In this document: piece after piece, positions 51,786-61,925 of the stretch
Numbering within the stretch: the stretch's first letter is position 1
Layout: every line of letters begins with the position of its first letter
Assembly (NCBI GenBank): GCA_039090855.1
Contig: CM076990.1
Location: forward strand, 195,243,232-195,307,231
Source: Macrothele yani
Lineage: Eukaryota > Arthropoda > Arachnida > Araneae > Macrothelidae
Direction: 5' to 3'
Length of the DNA: 64,000 nt
The notes under the pieces: generated by a model
Databases searched by the model: none
Seen by the model: the letters and a program-made list of their open reading frames with translations, nothing else
What the model was told of the DNA's origin: nothing
Made by a program: the position numbers and the translations under genes

Positions 51786-53012
51786 CAGGGTGTCCCATAA
51801 AGGTGTGACCAATTTATAAAATAATCATAACAGTTTTAATATAAACGATCTCAACACACAACTTATATTAATTGACAGAACATATCATGAAGTTTTATAG
51901 ACATTCGACATAGGCACTATTTGTCACTCGAACAATGTCTAAACGGTATTCCAGTTCCAACCTTGTTCGTTCGAAAATGTTCGTATTAACTTTCTGCAGT
52001 GCGTGTGTAATCCACCTCACTAGGTCAGCATTGTCTGCAACAGGGATGAAAAAAAAAGTCACAGGGTGTTTAAGTCCGGCGAACGTGAAGGCCATGCGGA
52101 CCACCACGCCCAGTCCATCGATTGGGAAATTTGGTACTCATAGACTTCCTCACAATCAAGGCTCAATGAGGTGGCACCCCATCTTGTTGGAAAATGACAG
52201 GAGTTGCAAGTTCATCCAACTGGGGATACACAAACTGCTAAGTCATGTCCAGGTAATTATCAGCTCTCACGGTCGCTTCCTGAAAGAAGAAGGGTCCAGT
52301 AGCATGGTCGACCATTATATTATGCCACACGAAACATTCACTTTTGGGCTAGCATGTTCATGTTCCATTGTGCAATGCGAGTGTTCAGTTCCACAAATTC
52401 TCACATTCTGTTTGTTAACTTTTCCGGAAATATGGGAAGTGCACTCATCCGAAAAACAGATTTGTCTCAGGAAAGATTCAGCACTTGCAACGTTCTCCAA
52501 CATCTCTCAGCAAACTGTTTACGTTTCACATGATCATCTGGGGTTATGTGATGGGTTATCTGCAGTTTATACGGGGGCATTTCCAATCTCTGACGTAACA
52601 CCCTGTGCACTGACGACTTGGGGATGGCCAGCTGTCGTGCTGCTTGACTTTCGAGGACTACGAGTGAATGTCTCACAGCCTCCTCCCTTTCTGGTACCAG
52701 CGATGGTCGTCCAGGGCTTTTCTTTGTAAGGACGCTACCAGTTTCCTTGAATGACTTGTGCCACTTTCTGATGCTGTTACGTGTGTTAACGGTTTGCTCC
52801 CGTATTTTGTTCTAAAATTCCACTGAACTTGCGTTTCTGATCGGATTTCAATAAACCACTCCACAATCTGTGCTTTCGTCGCAGGATCCATTGGGTGCAC
52901 TTTTAGAAAACTTTAGGGTATTAATTACCACCTGCAACAAACAGAATGCTGATATTAGTTTTGTATCCAAGGTTATCATTTGAAATTGTTTACACCTTTT
53001 TGGGACACCCTG
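51786..53012 (-). mobile_element. Element E, Tc1/mariner superfamily, complete-length (1227 bp)
   Basis: TA flanks lie at 51784-51785 and 53013-53014. The inverted ends are CAGGGTGTCCCATAAAGGTG and CAGGGTGTCCCAAAAAGGTG. The same transposase branch as element D. Confidence 0.88.
51895..52900 (-). pseudogene. Element E transposase, multiply broken
   Basis: N-terminal MDPATKAQIVEWFIEIRSET, then a frame change, ESQAARQLAIPKSSVHRVLR (HTH), YKLQITHHITPDDHVKRKQF, ICFSDECTSHISGKVNKQNV (first catalytic Asp retained), and a weak QQDGVPPH box (about 52185) followed by a stop. WPSRSPDLN appears in another frame, and the C-terminal LELEYRLDIVRVTNSAYVEC ends normally. At least three frameshifts plus stops. 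Confidence 0.83.
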
Positions 53013-53454
53013 TAATTTCCGTAATATCTATGGTAGAGTTAGATTGTAAAGGAAAAATTATGTTGAGAAAAAAGTTGAAGTAAACTGAATTGTGCCAATA
53101 AAAGTCTTTGTTGGTTTTGCGCACCATTGAGGAAAGTGTAGTTTGATTTTCTTAGATGAATAAGTTTTAAATTAACGTGCAGAAATGAACAAGTACGTTT
53201 TCAAAAACATCAATTTGAGAAAATTGGACTTCCGCTCACCCTTTTGAAGTACGTTTTTAGTAAACAAAACAAAACAACAACAACAAGAAAAAAGTACACG
53301 CTTGTGTTATCACCATGTCTCTGCTCTTACTAGTCCGATAGCTAAAAAATTCTGTTTTGTACTGAACTGTGTGAGAATGGTGCACCTTGCTTTTTATTCA
53401 TTTCCGATGCATAACTTTGCCGCTAGAAGCGTAAATAAAGGTGCTATCGAATTC
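53013..53454. other. No supported gene; possible R1-like trace
   Basis: AT-rich. The part near 53400-53440 (GATGCATAACTTTGCCGCTAGAAGCG) distantly resembles repeat R1. No gene recognised. Confidence 0.35.
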
Positions 53455-53516
53455 TTTCTTTTTCTTTTTTTTTTGTTTCGGGGTTGACTAACCACAGTGA
53501 GCAACTCAATGGACCT
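53455..53516 (-). mobile_element. SINE1 3' fragment, minus strand
   Basis: A T-rich run followed by GGTTGACTAACCACAGTGAG and CAACTCAATGG, the complement of the SINE1 3' end with substitutions. Very short. Confidence 0.6.
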
Positions 53517-53584
53517 TATTCATGTGACGTCAAAAGTTGATTTCTGCTGATCAACATGGCTGCAATTCAGTGTTATCGCTATTA

Positions 53585-55480
53585 CACTGGCGTGCAAAAA
53601 TTAAGGACGAGACGGTTTTTCGAACGTAACGTCGTGCTGAAGTGCTCCACATCGACTCAAATCATACCATAAGATCCCCAAGATGTAAGAATATGGGACA
53701 AGTGAGCAAAACCGTCCAAACAAGGAATCCAAAGGATACAAAAGCACTTTATTGAAATGGTAGCTTCGCACAACTGGACAGAAGACAGAAACGTTCATGT
53801 GACAGGCGGCTGCCAAGAAAAATCCAGTCTTTAGTAGGGGATATGATCACCCCTGACTGCGTTACAGGATTTACAACATCTGTCCATGTTGAGGACGAGG
53901 TTGTCAAGGAGCTGTTGAGGCATCGCGGCCCATTCTTCTTGTAGCGCCAATCGCAGCTGCGGAATCGTTGCTGGCGGCTGGTGACGTGCTGCGAAGCGTC
54001 TCCCGAGAAGGTCCCACACGTGTTCGATTGAATTTAGGCCCGGAGACCTTGAGGGCCAATCCATGCGTTGAATATCTTCACTCTCCAACAGCTCTGCGAC
54101 AGCCACTGTACGATGAGGTGTAGCGTTGTCGTCCATGAAGAGGAACTCAGGACCCACAGCACCTCTAAACAGACGCACATGAGGCAGGAGAACCTCGGTA
54201 CAATAGCGGACACCAGTGACTGAACCTCCTTGGAAGATGTGGAGGTCAGTACAGCTACCAAGCATGATACCGCCACAAGCGAGAACTCCGCCACCTCCAA
54301 ACCGGTCCCTTTCTATGATGTTGGAGGTGTGATTGCGTGTTCCCTGCTCTCTCCAGATGTGTATACGTCCAGAATCGCTTGTCAGACTAAATCGGCTCTC
54401 ATCCGCAAAGAGAACTCGACCCCATTGCTGATGTGTCTAGTTCTTGTGTTCCTGGCACCACAGAAACCGCCGTCTCCGATGAGCAGGCGTTAATGGCACA
54501 CACCGTACTGGTCATCGTGCAAATTGACCACCTTTGTGCAGCCTCCTGGCCACGGTAAAATGTGATAACGGACGTCCAGTTGTCTGTTGTATGTGCCTTG
54601 CGATTTCTCCCGCTGTCTGCCATCTGTCTCTTCTCGCCTGTAGGACAATATATCGGTTGTCCGCCGCCGTGGTTGCTCGTGGACGACCACTGCTAAACTC
54701 TCGGACAGCTGTTCCTGTCGTTTGAAATGCTCTCCAAGCTCGTGAAACGATGCTGTGAGCGATCCCGAACTCCTCGGCCACACTAGTCACACTTTGACCT
54801 TCTTCCAACTTCCCAATGACGCGACCTCGGGTAAAGTCATCCAGATGTCGTCTACTGGATTGCCTTTTGGCCATATCACACGGTGGCAGCAACTCGACGT
54901 CGTTCAAACCGATGTACACCGTGCAATAGCTTTCAATGAATTGCTGAGCGGTATTACAGAAAGTATTTGTCACTTTCTTGTTGGACTTCCGTCCACAGTG
55001 AGTAGAGTTTAGGTCCCGGCCACCTACCGCGAGATCGCCTTTTGGGCAGGACACAGAAACGGAAGGAATGAGAGCAAGTCTAGCGACTTTGACAGAACAG
55101 TTTTGTAGTGAGATTAGAGTACAGTAGATAGCGCCACCGTACAAGTACGATGTTGCACACAGAGGGGTGAGAGAATTTCAGGGGGACTTAGGAAAGGATA
55201 CCCATTTAATCAGTGGGTCCAGCCTTGGGGCCGTCACTTAACGTGCTCGTCCGATGCACGGCGGATATTCAGAGATTGTTAGTAGAATTGCTGAGCGTAC
55301 ACCGCCCGTGTGCTTTATACCCTTCCGACCCCCCTGACCCCCCACGTCATGCTGCATATATGGGCATGCCCTACCGTACCGGACCCTATATCTCCTGAGT
55401 GGTCTTTCGGTCCGTTCTGCCTGCTCGTTCCGGTGTTATGCTAATTTCTCCTCTTCGTCCTCAATTTTTGCACACCAGTG
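53585..55480 (-). mobile_element. Tc1-like element family c, complete-length (1896 bp)
   Basis: TA flanks lie at 53583-53584 and 55481-55482. The inverted ends are CACTGGCGTGCAAAAATTAA and CACTGGTGTGCAAAAATTGA. It is longer than most Tc1 elements because about 600 bp lie upstream of the transposase start. Confidence 0.9.
53831..54874 (-). pseudogene. Tc1-like transposase (family c), one frame with only two nonsense codons
   Basis: The start MAKRQSSRRHLDDFTRGRVI at 54874. The HTH region includes SVAEEFGIAHSIVSRAWRAF and GRPRATTAADNRYIV. FADESRFSLTSDSGRIHIW has the first Asp, FLFMDDNATPHRTVAVAELL the second and SPGLNSIEHVWDLLG the final Glu, with 34 residues between the last two. The end is NAVRGDHIPY. 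Everything lies in a single frame of 348 codons including the stop. The only disabling changes seen are TGA at 54512-54514 and TAG near 54435. The SPDLNPIE motif has two changes (Gly for Asp, Ser for Pro). Confidence 0.88.
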
Positions 55481-55499
55481 TATTAATAAAGAAATGCCG

Positions 55500-55890
55500 G
55501 GCTTGGTAGCGAGTTGGACACACTACTTTCTTACTAGGATACACTTCACTTTGTAAAATATTTTTCCTGATGCACATTTCTGCTACTAGTGGGTGCAAGT
55601 AGTTATTTCTACTTACGGATGTTTTTCAGATTCTAGAAATTCGGTTAATTTTTTTTTTTTATCAGCAGGTTCCATGTAGTACGAAGAACATTGCACACAT
55701 TTTGTATTTTAAATGATGTTTAGTTTTTGTATCAGGGGACATAAATGCATTCTCTTTTTCGCAGTTTTTTTTTTTTTTTATCCCGTTCTTCTAAAATCTA
55801 CTTTGAAAGAATTCTTTTCCTGTTAGAAAACATTCAAAAGGCGTGCTCATTACACCCGAGAATTGAGTGTAATCTTTTTTGGGTTTTTTT
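55500..55890 (+). repeat. Dispersed repeat R1, copy 2
   Basis: Collinear with 41150-41590: TGATGCACATTTCTGCTACT, TTGTATTTTAAATGATG, a T run (55767-55780), ATCTACTTTGAAAGAATTC, and CATTACACCCGAGAATTGAG. It abuts the right end of Tc1 family c. Confidence 0.6.
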
Positions 55891-56365
55891 GTTTGTTGTT
55901 GTTGTTTTTTTTGTTGTTTTTTTAAAATTTGAAGTTAAAATTCGTACTGCCCGTGCCTATCTTTAGCTTAGTTGACCCGTAACGTTGTTTACGTGTCAGT
56001 TAATGCAACCATGGGCATGGCCGAGTGAGCAGAGGCCTTTCCGAGTTTGAATTTAATTTCGCTTAAAAAAAAAAAATGAAGGGGAATGTTTGCTCTGTTG
56101 AGTGATATAACAAAAAAAAAAAAAAAGGGCAATAAGGATCGTAAAGCATGCATTTTCAACAAAATTGAAGTCCAAAAACCGGTACAGTTTCTATGCCTTC
56201 TGCTGTGAAAACAACTTTACCGGCCACAGAAGTGTGCACCGCTTTAGCACTGACTAGGTAACCACCGATTCTAAATATTACTTTCGGTAGCTGAAATAAA
56301 AAAAAATACACTATGTAATGAAATCTATGAGAAATTGGTAGTTTCAATCCGTTATTTATTGGTGT
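55891..56365. other. No supported gene
   Basis: T- and A-rich runs (55905-55925, 56065-56076, 56110-56125). GGGCATGGCCGAGTGAGCAG near 56010 looks faintly tRNA-like, without a B box. Confidence 0.35.
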
Positions 56366-56450
56366 ATAGGACAGACCGTTGTGGAGGAAACTTGGGGAGA
56401 CCTTCGTCCAGCAGTGGATTGATAATGGTTGACAATAATGATGATGAGGT
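56366..56450 (+). mobile_element. RTE-A LINE, 85-bp 3' end
   Basis: AGGACAGACCGTTGTGGAGG then AACTTGGGGAGACCTTCGTC and the QQWIDNG codons, stop, and a GATGATGAGG tail. It matches the last coding bases of the 29993-31624 copy almost exactly, so it is recent but extremely truncated. Confidence 0.88.
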
Positions 56451-56454
56451 AAAC

Positions 56455-56535
56455 ACGGTACATAACTCCGAGCGGTACATAACTCCGAGCTTTATACGGT
56501 ACATAACTCCGGTACATAACTCCGAGCTTTCGCGT
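56455..56535 (+). repeat. Short tandem repeat of CGGTACATAACTCCGAGC
   Basis: Four copies of the ~18-bp word with an intervening TTTATA, immediately after the RTE-A tail. Confidence 0.8.
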
Positions 56536-56866
56536 GTCGACCAGACGGCTGTTTGAAGGCTATTAGTTGATCGCCTTGAAAATGCCGTTCGGACGACGAC
56601 GCAAGCTCGGCTTTATGTATAATTGTTTATCTACATGAATAATTAACGGATAGAAATGACTAGTTTCTTATAGATAACTTTCGGTTTAAAACAGTATTTC
56701 GTTGATTGATATATAGCAAGGAGAGGCCATTAGCGGAGGCAAAACATGTACAAGGAACGTTTCACACAAAATGTGAAGCCGCTCTTGTGCGCTGTTGCAA
56801 ATGTTATATAGTTGAGAAGTGGATATTGCATTATAGGTTGCTAAAGTCTCTTCATGTAAGGGGTGA
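56536..56866. other. No supported gene
   Basis: Unassigned sequence between the short tandem repeat and Tc1 family d. Confidence 0.4.
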
Positions 56867-58115
56867 CACATCGATGAGCCATTAAATTATGACCACCTAC
56901 CTAATAAGCTGTAGGACCCCCTTTAGCCCACAAAACAGTGTCCACTCGGCGAGGCATCGATTCGATGAGGTGGCGGTAGGTATCCTGGGATATCTGGTAC
57001 CATAATGTCTACAGCAGGTCCTTCAGTTCCCGTACGTTTCGGGGTGGTAGTGATTTAGCGCGAACCCGCTTTTCCAAGTCGAACCATGAATGTTCGATTG
57101 GATTCATGCCAGGTGAATTAAGAGGCCAGGGCATTAACTATATAGGTTTTACTTATAGGTTGCTAGGATCACCAGCATGTTCCTCGAACCACTCCTTGAC
57201 GATTCTGGTAGTATGGCATAGCGCATTTTCCTGTTGGTAATGGCCATCACCAGCAGGAAACACAGTTGCCATGAATGGGTGAACTTGGTCCGCAACGATG
57301 TTCAGATACCTGACAGCTGTCAGGGATTGTGCAATTGGGATAATGGGGACTAAAGTATCCCAAGGAAAACATCGCCCACAGCATAATACCGCCGCCGCCG
57401 CCGCCGCCGGCGGCCTGTTTCCGCCCAACAGTACGTCCACGTGCCATAGCCTGCGTTGGTAATCGGCGTATCCACGCTCGGCCGTCTGCGTGATGGAGCA
57501 GAAATCTTGATTCGTCAGACCACGCCACTTTCTTCCAATCATCCACAGTCCAATCTCGATGATCTTGGGCCCATTTAATGCGTTGTTGGCGATGACGTGC
57601 AGTCAGCATGGTGACCCGGCTGGGTCTTTGGCTACGGAGGCCCATGCTCAGAAGGCTGCGATGAACTATGTGCTGTGACACATTGGCCTGATCACCACTG
57701 TTGTAGCTGCTGCTGATTTGTCGCACTGTGGTCCTGCGGTCAATGCTCGACAGTCTCCGCTCCCCTCTGTCATCAATGAGCTGTGGACGACACACGACAG
57801 GACGACGGTTCGTCGTTTGGCCATCTGTGCACCACTTTTCATACGTACTCACTACAGCGGCACGTGAACAACTCACAAGCGGTGCCGTTTCGGAGATCGT
57901 AGTTCCAATGCGCTGTGCCGTCCAATTTGTCCGTTATCGAACTCCGATAAATCGGCAGCTTTTCTCATTCTGACTCCGAACACTCTACTAAGCGAAAGCC
58001 GGTCCTCGGGTTATATATATACTCCTTTGCAAACTTCACCTGCGCCACCGTTCGGTCTCCAGGTGCGCTCATTTCTCTAGGCTGGGGGTGGTCATAATGT
58101 AATGGCTCATTGGTG
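56867..58115 (-). mobile_element. Tc1-like element family d, complete-length
   Basis: The inverted ends are TGAGCCATTAAATTATGACC on the left and TGAGCCATTACATTATGACC (complement of the right), with slightly uncertain outermost bases. A TA lies at 58116-58117 on the right; the left TA appears changed to GA. The right end is separated from the next element only by TATA. Confidence 0.85.
56901..57968 (-). pseudogene. Tc1-like transposase (family d) with poly-Gly insertion and changed Asp
   Basis: The start MRKAADLSEFDNGQI (57968) shifts frame, then SRAAVVSTYEKWCTDGQTTN, HRSLLSMGLRSQRPSRVTML and KVAWSDESRFLLHHADGRA (first Asp). QAAGGGGGGGGIMLWAMF contains a GCC/GGC triplet expansion (about 57393-57411 on the plus strand) where relatives have a short Gly stretch. 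After another frameshift, YLNIVADQVHPFMATVFPAG then YQQENALCHT, with Glu in place of the second Asp. NPIEHSWFDLEKRV keeps the third residue. It ends ESMPRRVDTVLWAKGGPTAY. Confidence 0.85.
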
Positions 58116-58119
58116 TATA

Positions 58120-59543
58120 CACTGGCGTAAAGTGAAAAAACAACACCAAGAAGCAATTGGCGGACGATCATGAAATTTACATATGTTAATGGGGTCGAGT
58201 TTACGTAGGTGTGATGTTAATTTCGGGACCAACCGGTGAGCGCTTACGCCACAGCACGGCATAATATGCAAATTATCGTCGGTGGTATTTAAGGAGTACG
58301 GCGAAGTGAATGTAATCAGTCGTCGGCGTACGGACACGTGCGAAGACCCTGAAGAAGCTGCAATGCCTGGACATGGAAGACGTGTACGATTTCAGCAGTT
58401 ATCGGACTTTGAGCAAGGTCGTCTAGTCGGACTGCGCAAGGCCGGGTGGTCGTATCGTCGTATTGCGGAGCGAATTGGACTGGAAGTATCGGTGGTGGTA
58501 CGATTGTGGCGTAGATGGTACGAGGAACATTCCCACACGAGAAGACGTGGAACCGGGAGTCACAGACGGACTGATGAGCGGACCGATCGACGCATAAGAA
58601 GAGCGGCGTTGTCAAGCAGAACATCCACTGCGACGCAAATCCGAGCTGCCGTTGCAACTGAGGTGACTGTGCGAACAATCCGCAACCGTCTACTGGATGC
58701 AGGACTACGTGCGCGTGTGCCTCTGGCATGTGTACCTCTGACTCCAGCCCACCATCAGGAACGGCTGCAGTGGTGTCGCCAACGTCTGCTGCACTGGAGA
58801 ACGCAATGACGATCTGTCGTGTTCAGCGATGAAAGCAGATTCTGCTTGGGAGTCTCCGATAGCCGTATGCGTGTTCGCAGACGCACAGGGGAGCGTCCCC
58901 ACCCTTCTTGCATTCGCCAGCGACACACAGGGCCTACACCTGGTCTCCTGGTGTGGGGAGCGATCAGCTATCACTCCCGTACACAACTATGTTTGTACCG
59001 GGTACGTTAAACAGCACCTCCTACATCAACAACATCATTCAGCCCGTTGTTGTGCCATTTGTAAGGTCGGTCCATCGTGGTGTTTTCCAGCAAGATAACG
59101 CACGCCCACACACGGCACGTGCAACGCAACATGCACTTCAGGGTGTGAGACAACTTCCATGGGCTGCACGTTCACTGGATTTGTCCCCCATTGAGCACGT
59201 GTGGGATTTTATGGGAAAACGGCTTATCCGGTCTCCACGGCCATCCCCAATTTACGCGTCTAGGGTGGGGATGCTTGGAACTCAATACCCCAAACTTACA
59301 TGCAACATCTGTATGACAGACTCCATGCCAGAATTGCACAGTGTGACGCAGTTCATGGCGGTTCAAACTCGTGCTAACCATGTTACATGGAAATGTTTTT
59401 TTTTCAGTTTACCAGCAAATACAGCTGTATTTTGCCATAATGTTTTGATCACGTTATCCTCTGTATTCCGTTCTTATGTTGTATAAATTTCGTTGGTATC
59501 AGACGTCTCCTTCTTGGTGTTCTTTTTTCACTCTCCGCCAGTG
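58120..59543 (+). mobile_element. Tc1-like element family e, complete-length (1424 bp)
   Basis: TA flanks lie at 58118-58119 and 59544-59545. The inverted ends are CACTGGCGTAAAGTGAAAAA and CACTGGCGGAGAGTGAAAAA. It is directly adjacent to family d on its left. Confidence 0.9.
58363..59377 (+). pseudogene. Tc1-like transposase (family e)
   Basis: The start MPGHGRRVRFQQLSDFEQGR has a paired HTH (LVGLRKAGWSYRRIAERIGL) and TVRTIRNRLLDAGLRARVPL. TGA at 58807-58809 replaces a Trp codon, then VVFSDESRFCLGVSDSRMRV follows in the same frame. A frameshift near 59000 leads to VPGTLNSTSYINNIIQPVVV, FQQDNARPHTARATQHALQG and SLDLSPIEHVWDFMGKRL. I count 32 residues between the second Asp and the Glu. A second frameshift near 59260 leads to WNSIPQTYMQHLYDRLHARI and the end near 59377. 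The catalytic residues persist, the reading frame does not. Confidence 0.86.
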
Positions 59544-59545
59544 TA

Positions 59546-60614
59546 GCAGTAGTATATATTTTTTCACATGTAAGAACGAACTTTCAATCAAGAACGAACT
59601 TTGGTTTTAAAATTGCCTTTCCTTGGAAAAACAAAAGCTACAATTCTATTGCAGTTAGAACTACGCATGTCCAAGAAACGTGACGCACATCTATCAGAAA
59701 ATGCATTTATTTACATTAAAATCAGAAACGTAAAACCATTTTTTTGCGTTTATTCTTAATTCCGTTGGAAATGCACAATTTAATTTAGACAATGAATTGT
59801 TTTTGCATTTTCATAAGTAAAGATAAAATAAAAAAAAATCCATAAGTTCGGCTAATCCACATGGCATTTTGTTACAGTTTTTTTTTTTCTTTCTGATGAA
59901 ACATTCAGATTGGTATCATTTGTTATTCCGAGGCTGACTTCGGAGTAGCCACGTTTTGATGTTTATTATTCCAGTCCATAGCCACAGACATGAAGAAACT
60001 ATTTCGAACATCTAAGCTGACACAACACTTATATCAAAATCTTCTGGAGGGCAAAAGCAAGACAGGTGAAGGTTTTACTCGTCCCTGAATGAACAGGATT
60101 GGTACGCAGAAAGACAGTGAAAATAGGTAAGGAAGCTTTAAAGAGACGTTAAAGACCCAAAGCTTGTTCGACACGAACTGGCTAGTGGCGAATAATTCGT
60201 CGTGAATGGCAGAGATCTGCTTTATTTGGTCAGTTTGCCAATTTCCTCTTGGTCTCGTGTTTGCAGAGCTTTGAAGCAAAGAATGATTTGCGTAGTGAAT
60301 GTATATTAAGACAACTGGCCGGGAGTGGATGCGAAGTGAATGAGCATTCGTGAATGATTCTTTTGCGTGAGTGATGAATGAACTCTCAAGAATGAAGCAC
60401 TAATGCCATCACTACTGGCCGTGCCATGAAGCCTGGACAGACGGTTCCGATTAATTTGAATGTAACCATCACAGAGCTTATCTGACTTACCTTCCTTGTC
60501 ATATTTACACCAAAAAACGGATTATCATCTTCAAAATTTGTATTATATGCTGTAATCCCGTATTCCATTCACGAGTTCTGGATTATTTTACTTATTTAGT
60601 GAAAAAAATTGCCA
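59546..60614. other. No supported gene
   Basis: Unassigned AT-rich sequence with T and A runs (59876-59889 and 59826-59838). No element ends or coding frames are convincing. Confidence 0.4.
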
Positions 60615-61912
60615 AAGATTCCTGGCTATTTCTTTAACCAATTTCATATGAAGTTTCCGCAAAATTCAAAACTGCTGTCAAAGATTCCTGGCTATTTCTT
60701 TAACCAAATTCATGTGAAGTTTCCGCAAAATTCAAAACTGCTGTCAAAGATTCTTGGCTATTTCTTTAACCAGTTTCACATGAAGTTTCCGCAAAATTCA
60801 AAACTGCTGTCAAAGATTCCTGGCTATTTCTTTAACCAGTTTCACATGAAGTTTCCGCAAAATTCAAAACTGCTGTCAAAGATTCCTGGCTATTTCTTTA
60901 ACCAGTTTCATATGAAGTTTCCGCAAAATTCAAAACTGCTGTCAAAGATTCCTGGCTATTTCTTTAACCAGTTTCATATGAAGTTTCCGCAAAATTCAAA
61001 ACTGCTGTCAAAGATTCCTGGCTATTTCTTTAACCAATTTCATATGAAGTTTCCGCAAAATTCAAAACTGCTGTCAAAGATTCCTGGCTATTTCTTTAAC
61101 CAAATTCATATGAAGTTTCCGCAAAATTCAAAACTGCTGTCAAAGATTCTTGGCTATTTCTTTAACCAGTTTCACATGAAGTTTCCGCAAAATTCAAAAC
61201 TGCTGTCAAAGATTCCTGGCTATTTTTTTTACCAGTTTCACATGAAGTTTCCGCAAAATTCAAAACTGCTGTCAAAGATTCCTGGCTATTTCTTTAACCA
61301 GTTTCACATGAAGTTTCCGCAAAATTCAAAACTGCTGTCAAAGATTCCTGGCTATTTCTTTAACCAGTTTCATATGAAGTTTCCGCAAAATTCAAAACTG
61401 CTGTCAAAGATTCCTGGCTATTTCTTTAACCAGTTTCATATGAAGTTTCCGCAAAATTCAAAACTGCTGTCAAAGATTCCTGGCTATTTCTTTAACCAAT
61501 TTCATATGAAGTTTCCGCAAAATTCAAAACTGCTGTCAAAGATTCCTGGCTATTTCTTTAACCAAATTCATATGAAGTTTCCGCAAAATTCAAAACTGCT
61601 GTCAAAGATTCTTGGCTATTTCTTTAACCAGTTTCACATGAAGTTTCCGCAAAATTTAAAACTGCTGTCAAAGATTCCTGGCTATTTCTTTAACCAGTTT
61701 CACATGAAGTTTCCGCAAAATTCAAAACTGCTGTCAAAGATTCCTGGCTATTTCTTTAACCAGTTTCATATGAAGTTTCCGCAAAATTCAAAACTGCTGT
61801 CAAAGATTCCTGGCTATTTCTTTAACCAGTTTCATATGAAGTTTCCGCAAAATTCAAAACTGCTGTCAAAGATTCCTGGCTATTTCTTTAACCAATTTCA
61901 TATGAAGTTTCT
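60615..61912 (+). repeat. 66-bp minisatellite with higher-order structure, 19.7 copies
   Basis: The unit runs from AAGATTCCTGGCTATTTCTT to CAAAACTGCTGTCA, 66 bp. Variant units order as A-B-C-D-E-E in three successive blocks: 60615-61010, 61011-61472 (with one extra D-type unit) and 61473-61868, then a partial A. B units have AAATTCAT, C units have TTCTTGG, C and D have TTTCACATG, and A and E have TTTCATATG. Because 66 is divisible by 3 and one frame lacks stops, a 438-codon open frame results (repeat peptide SKIPGYFFNQFHMKFPQNSK). It begins without an ATG upstream of the repeats and has no homology I recognise, so I do not call a gene. Confidence 0.93.
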
Positions 61913-61925
61913 TCAATTTTTTTGA

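Noticed and set aside
51935..52729. 264-codon plus-strand open frame
   Set aside because: Antisense to the element E transposase; contains no domain and is explained by the opposite strand.
60609..61925. 438-codon open frame as a repeat protein gene
   Set aside because: It exists because a 66-bp tandem unit is divisible by three and stop-free in one frame. There is no ATG before the first repeat, no recognised domain and no splice support. Kept as a repeat.
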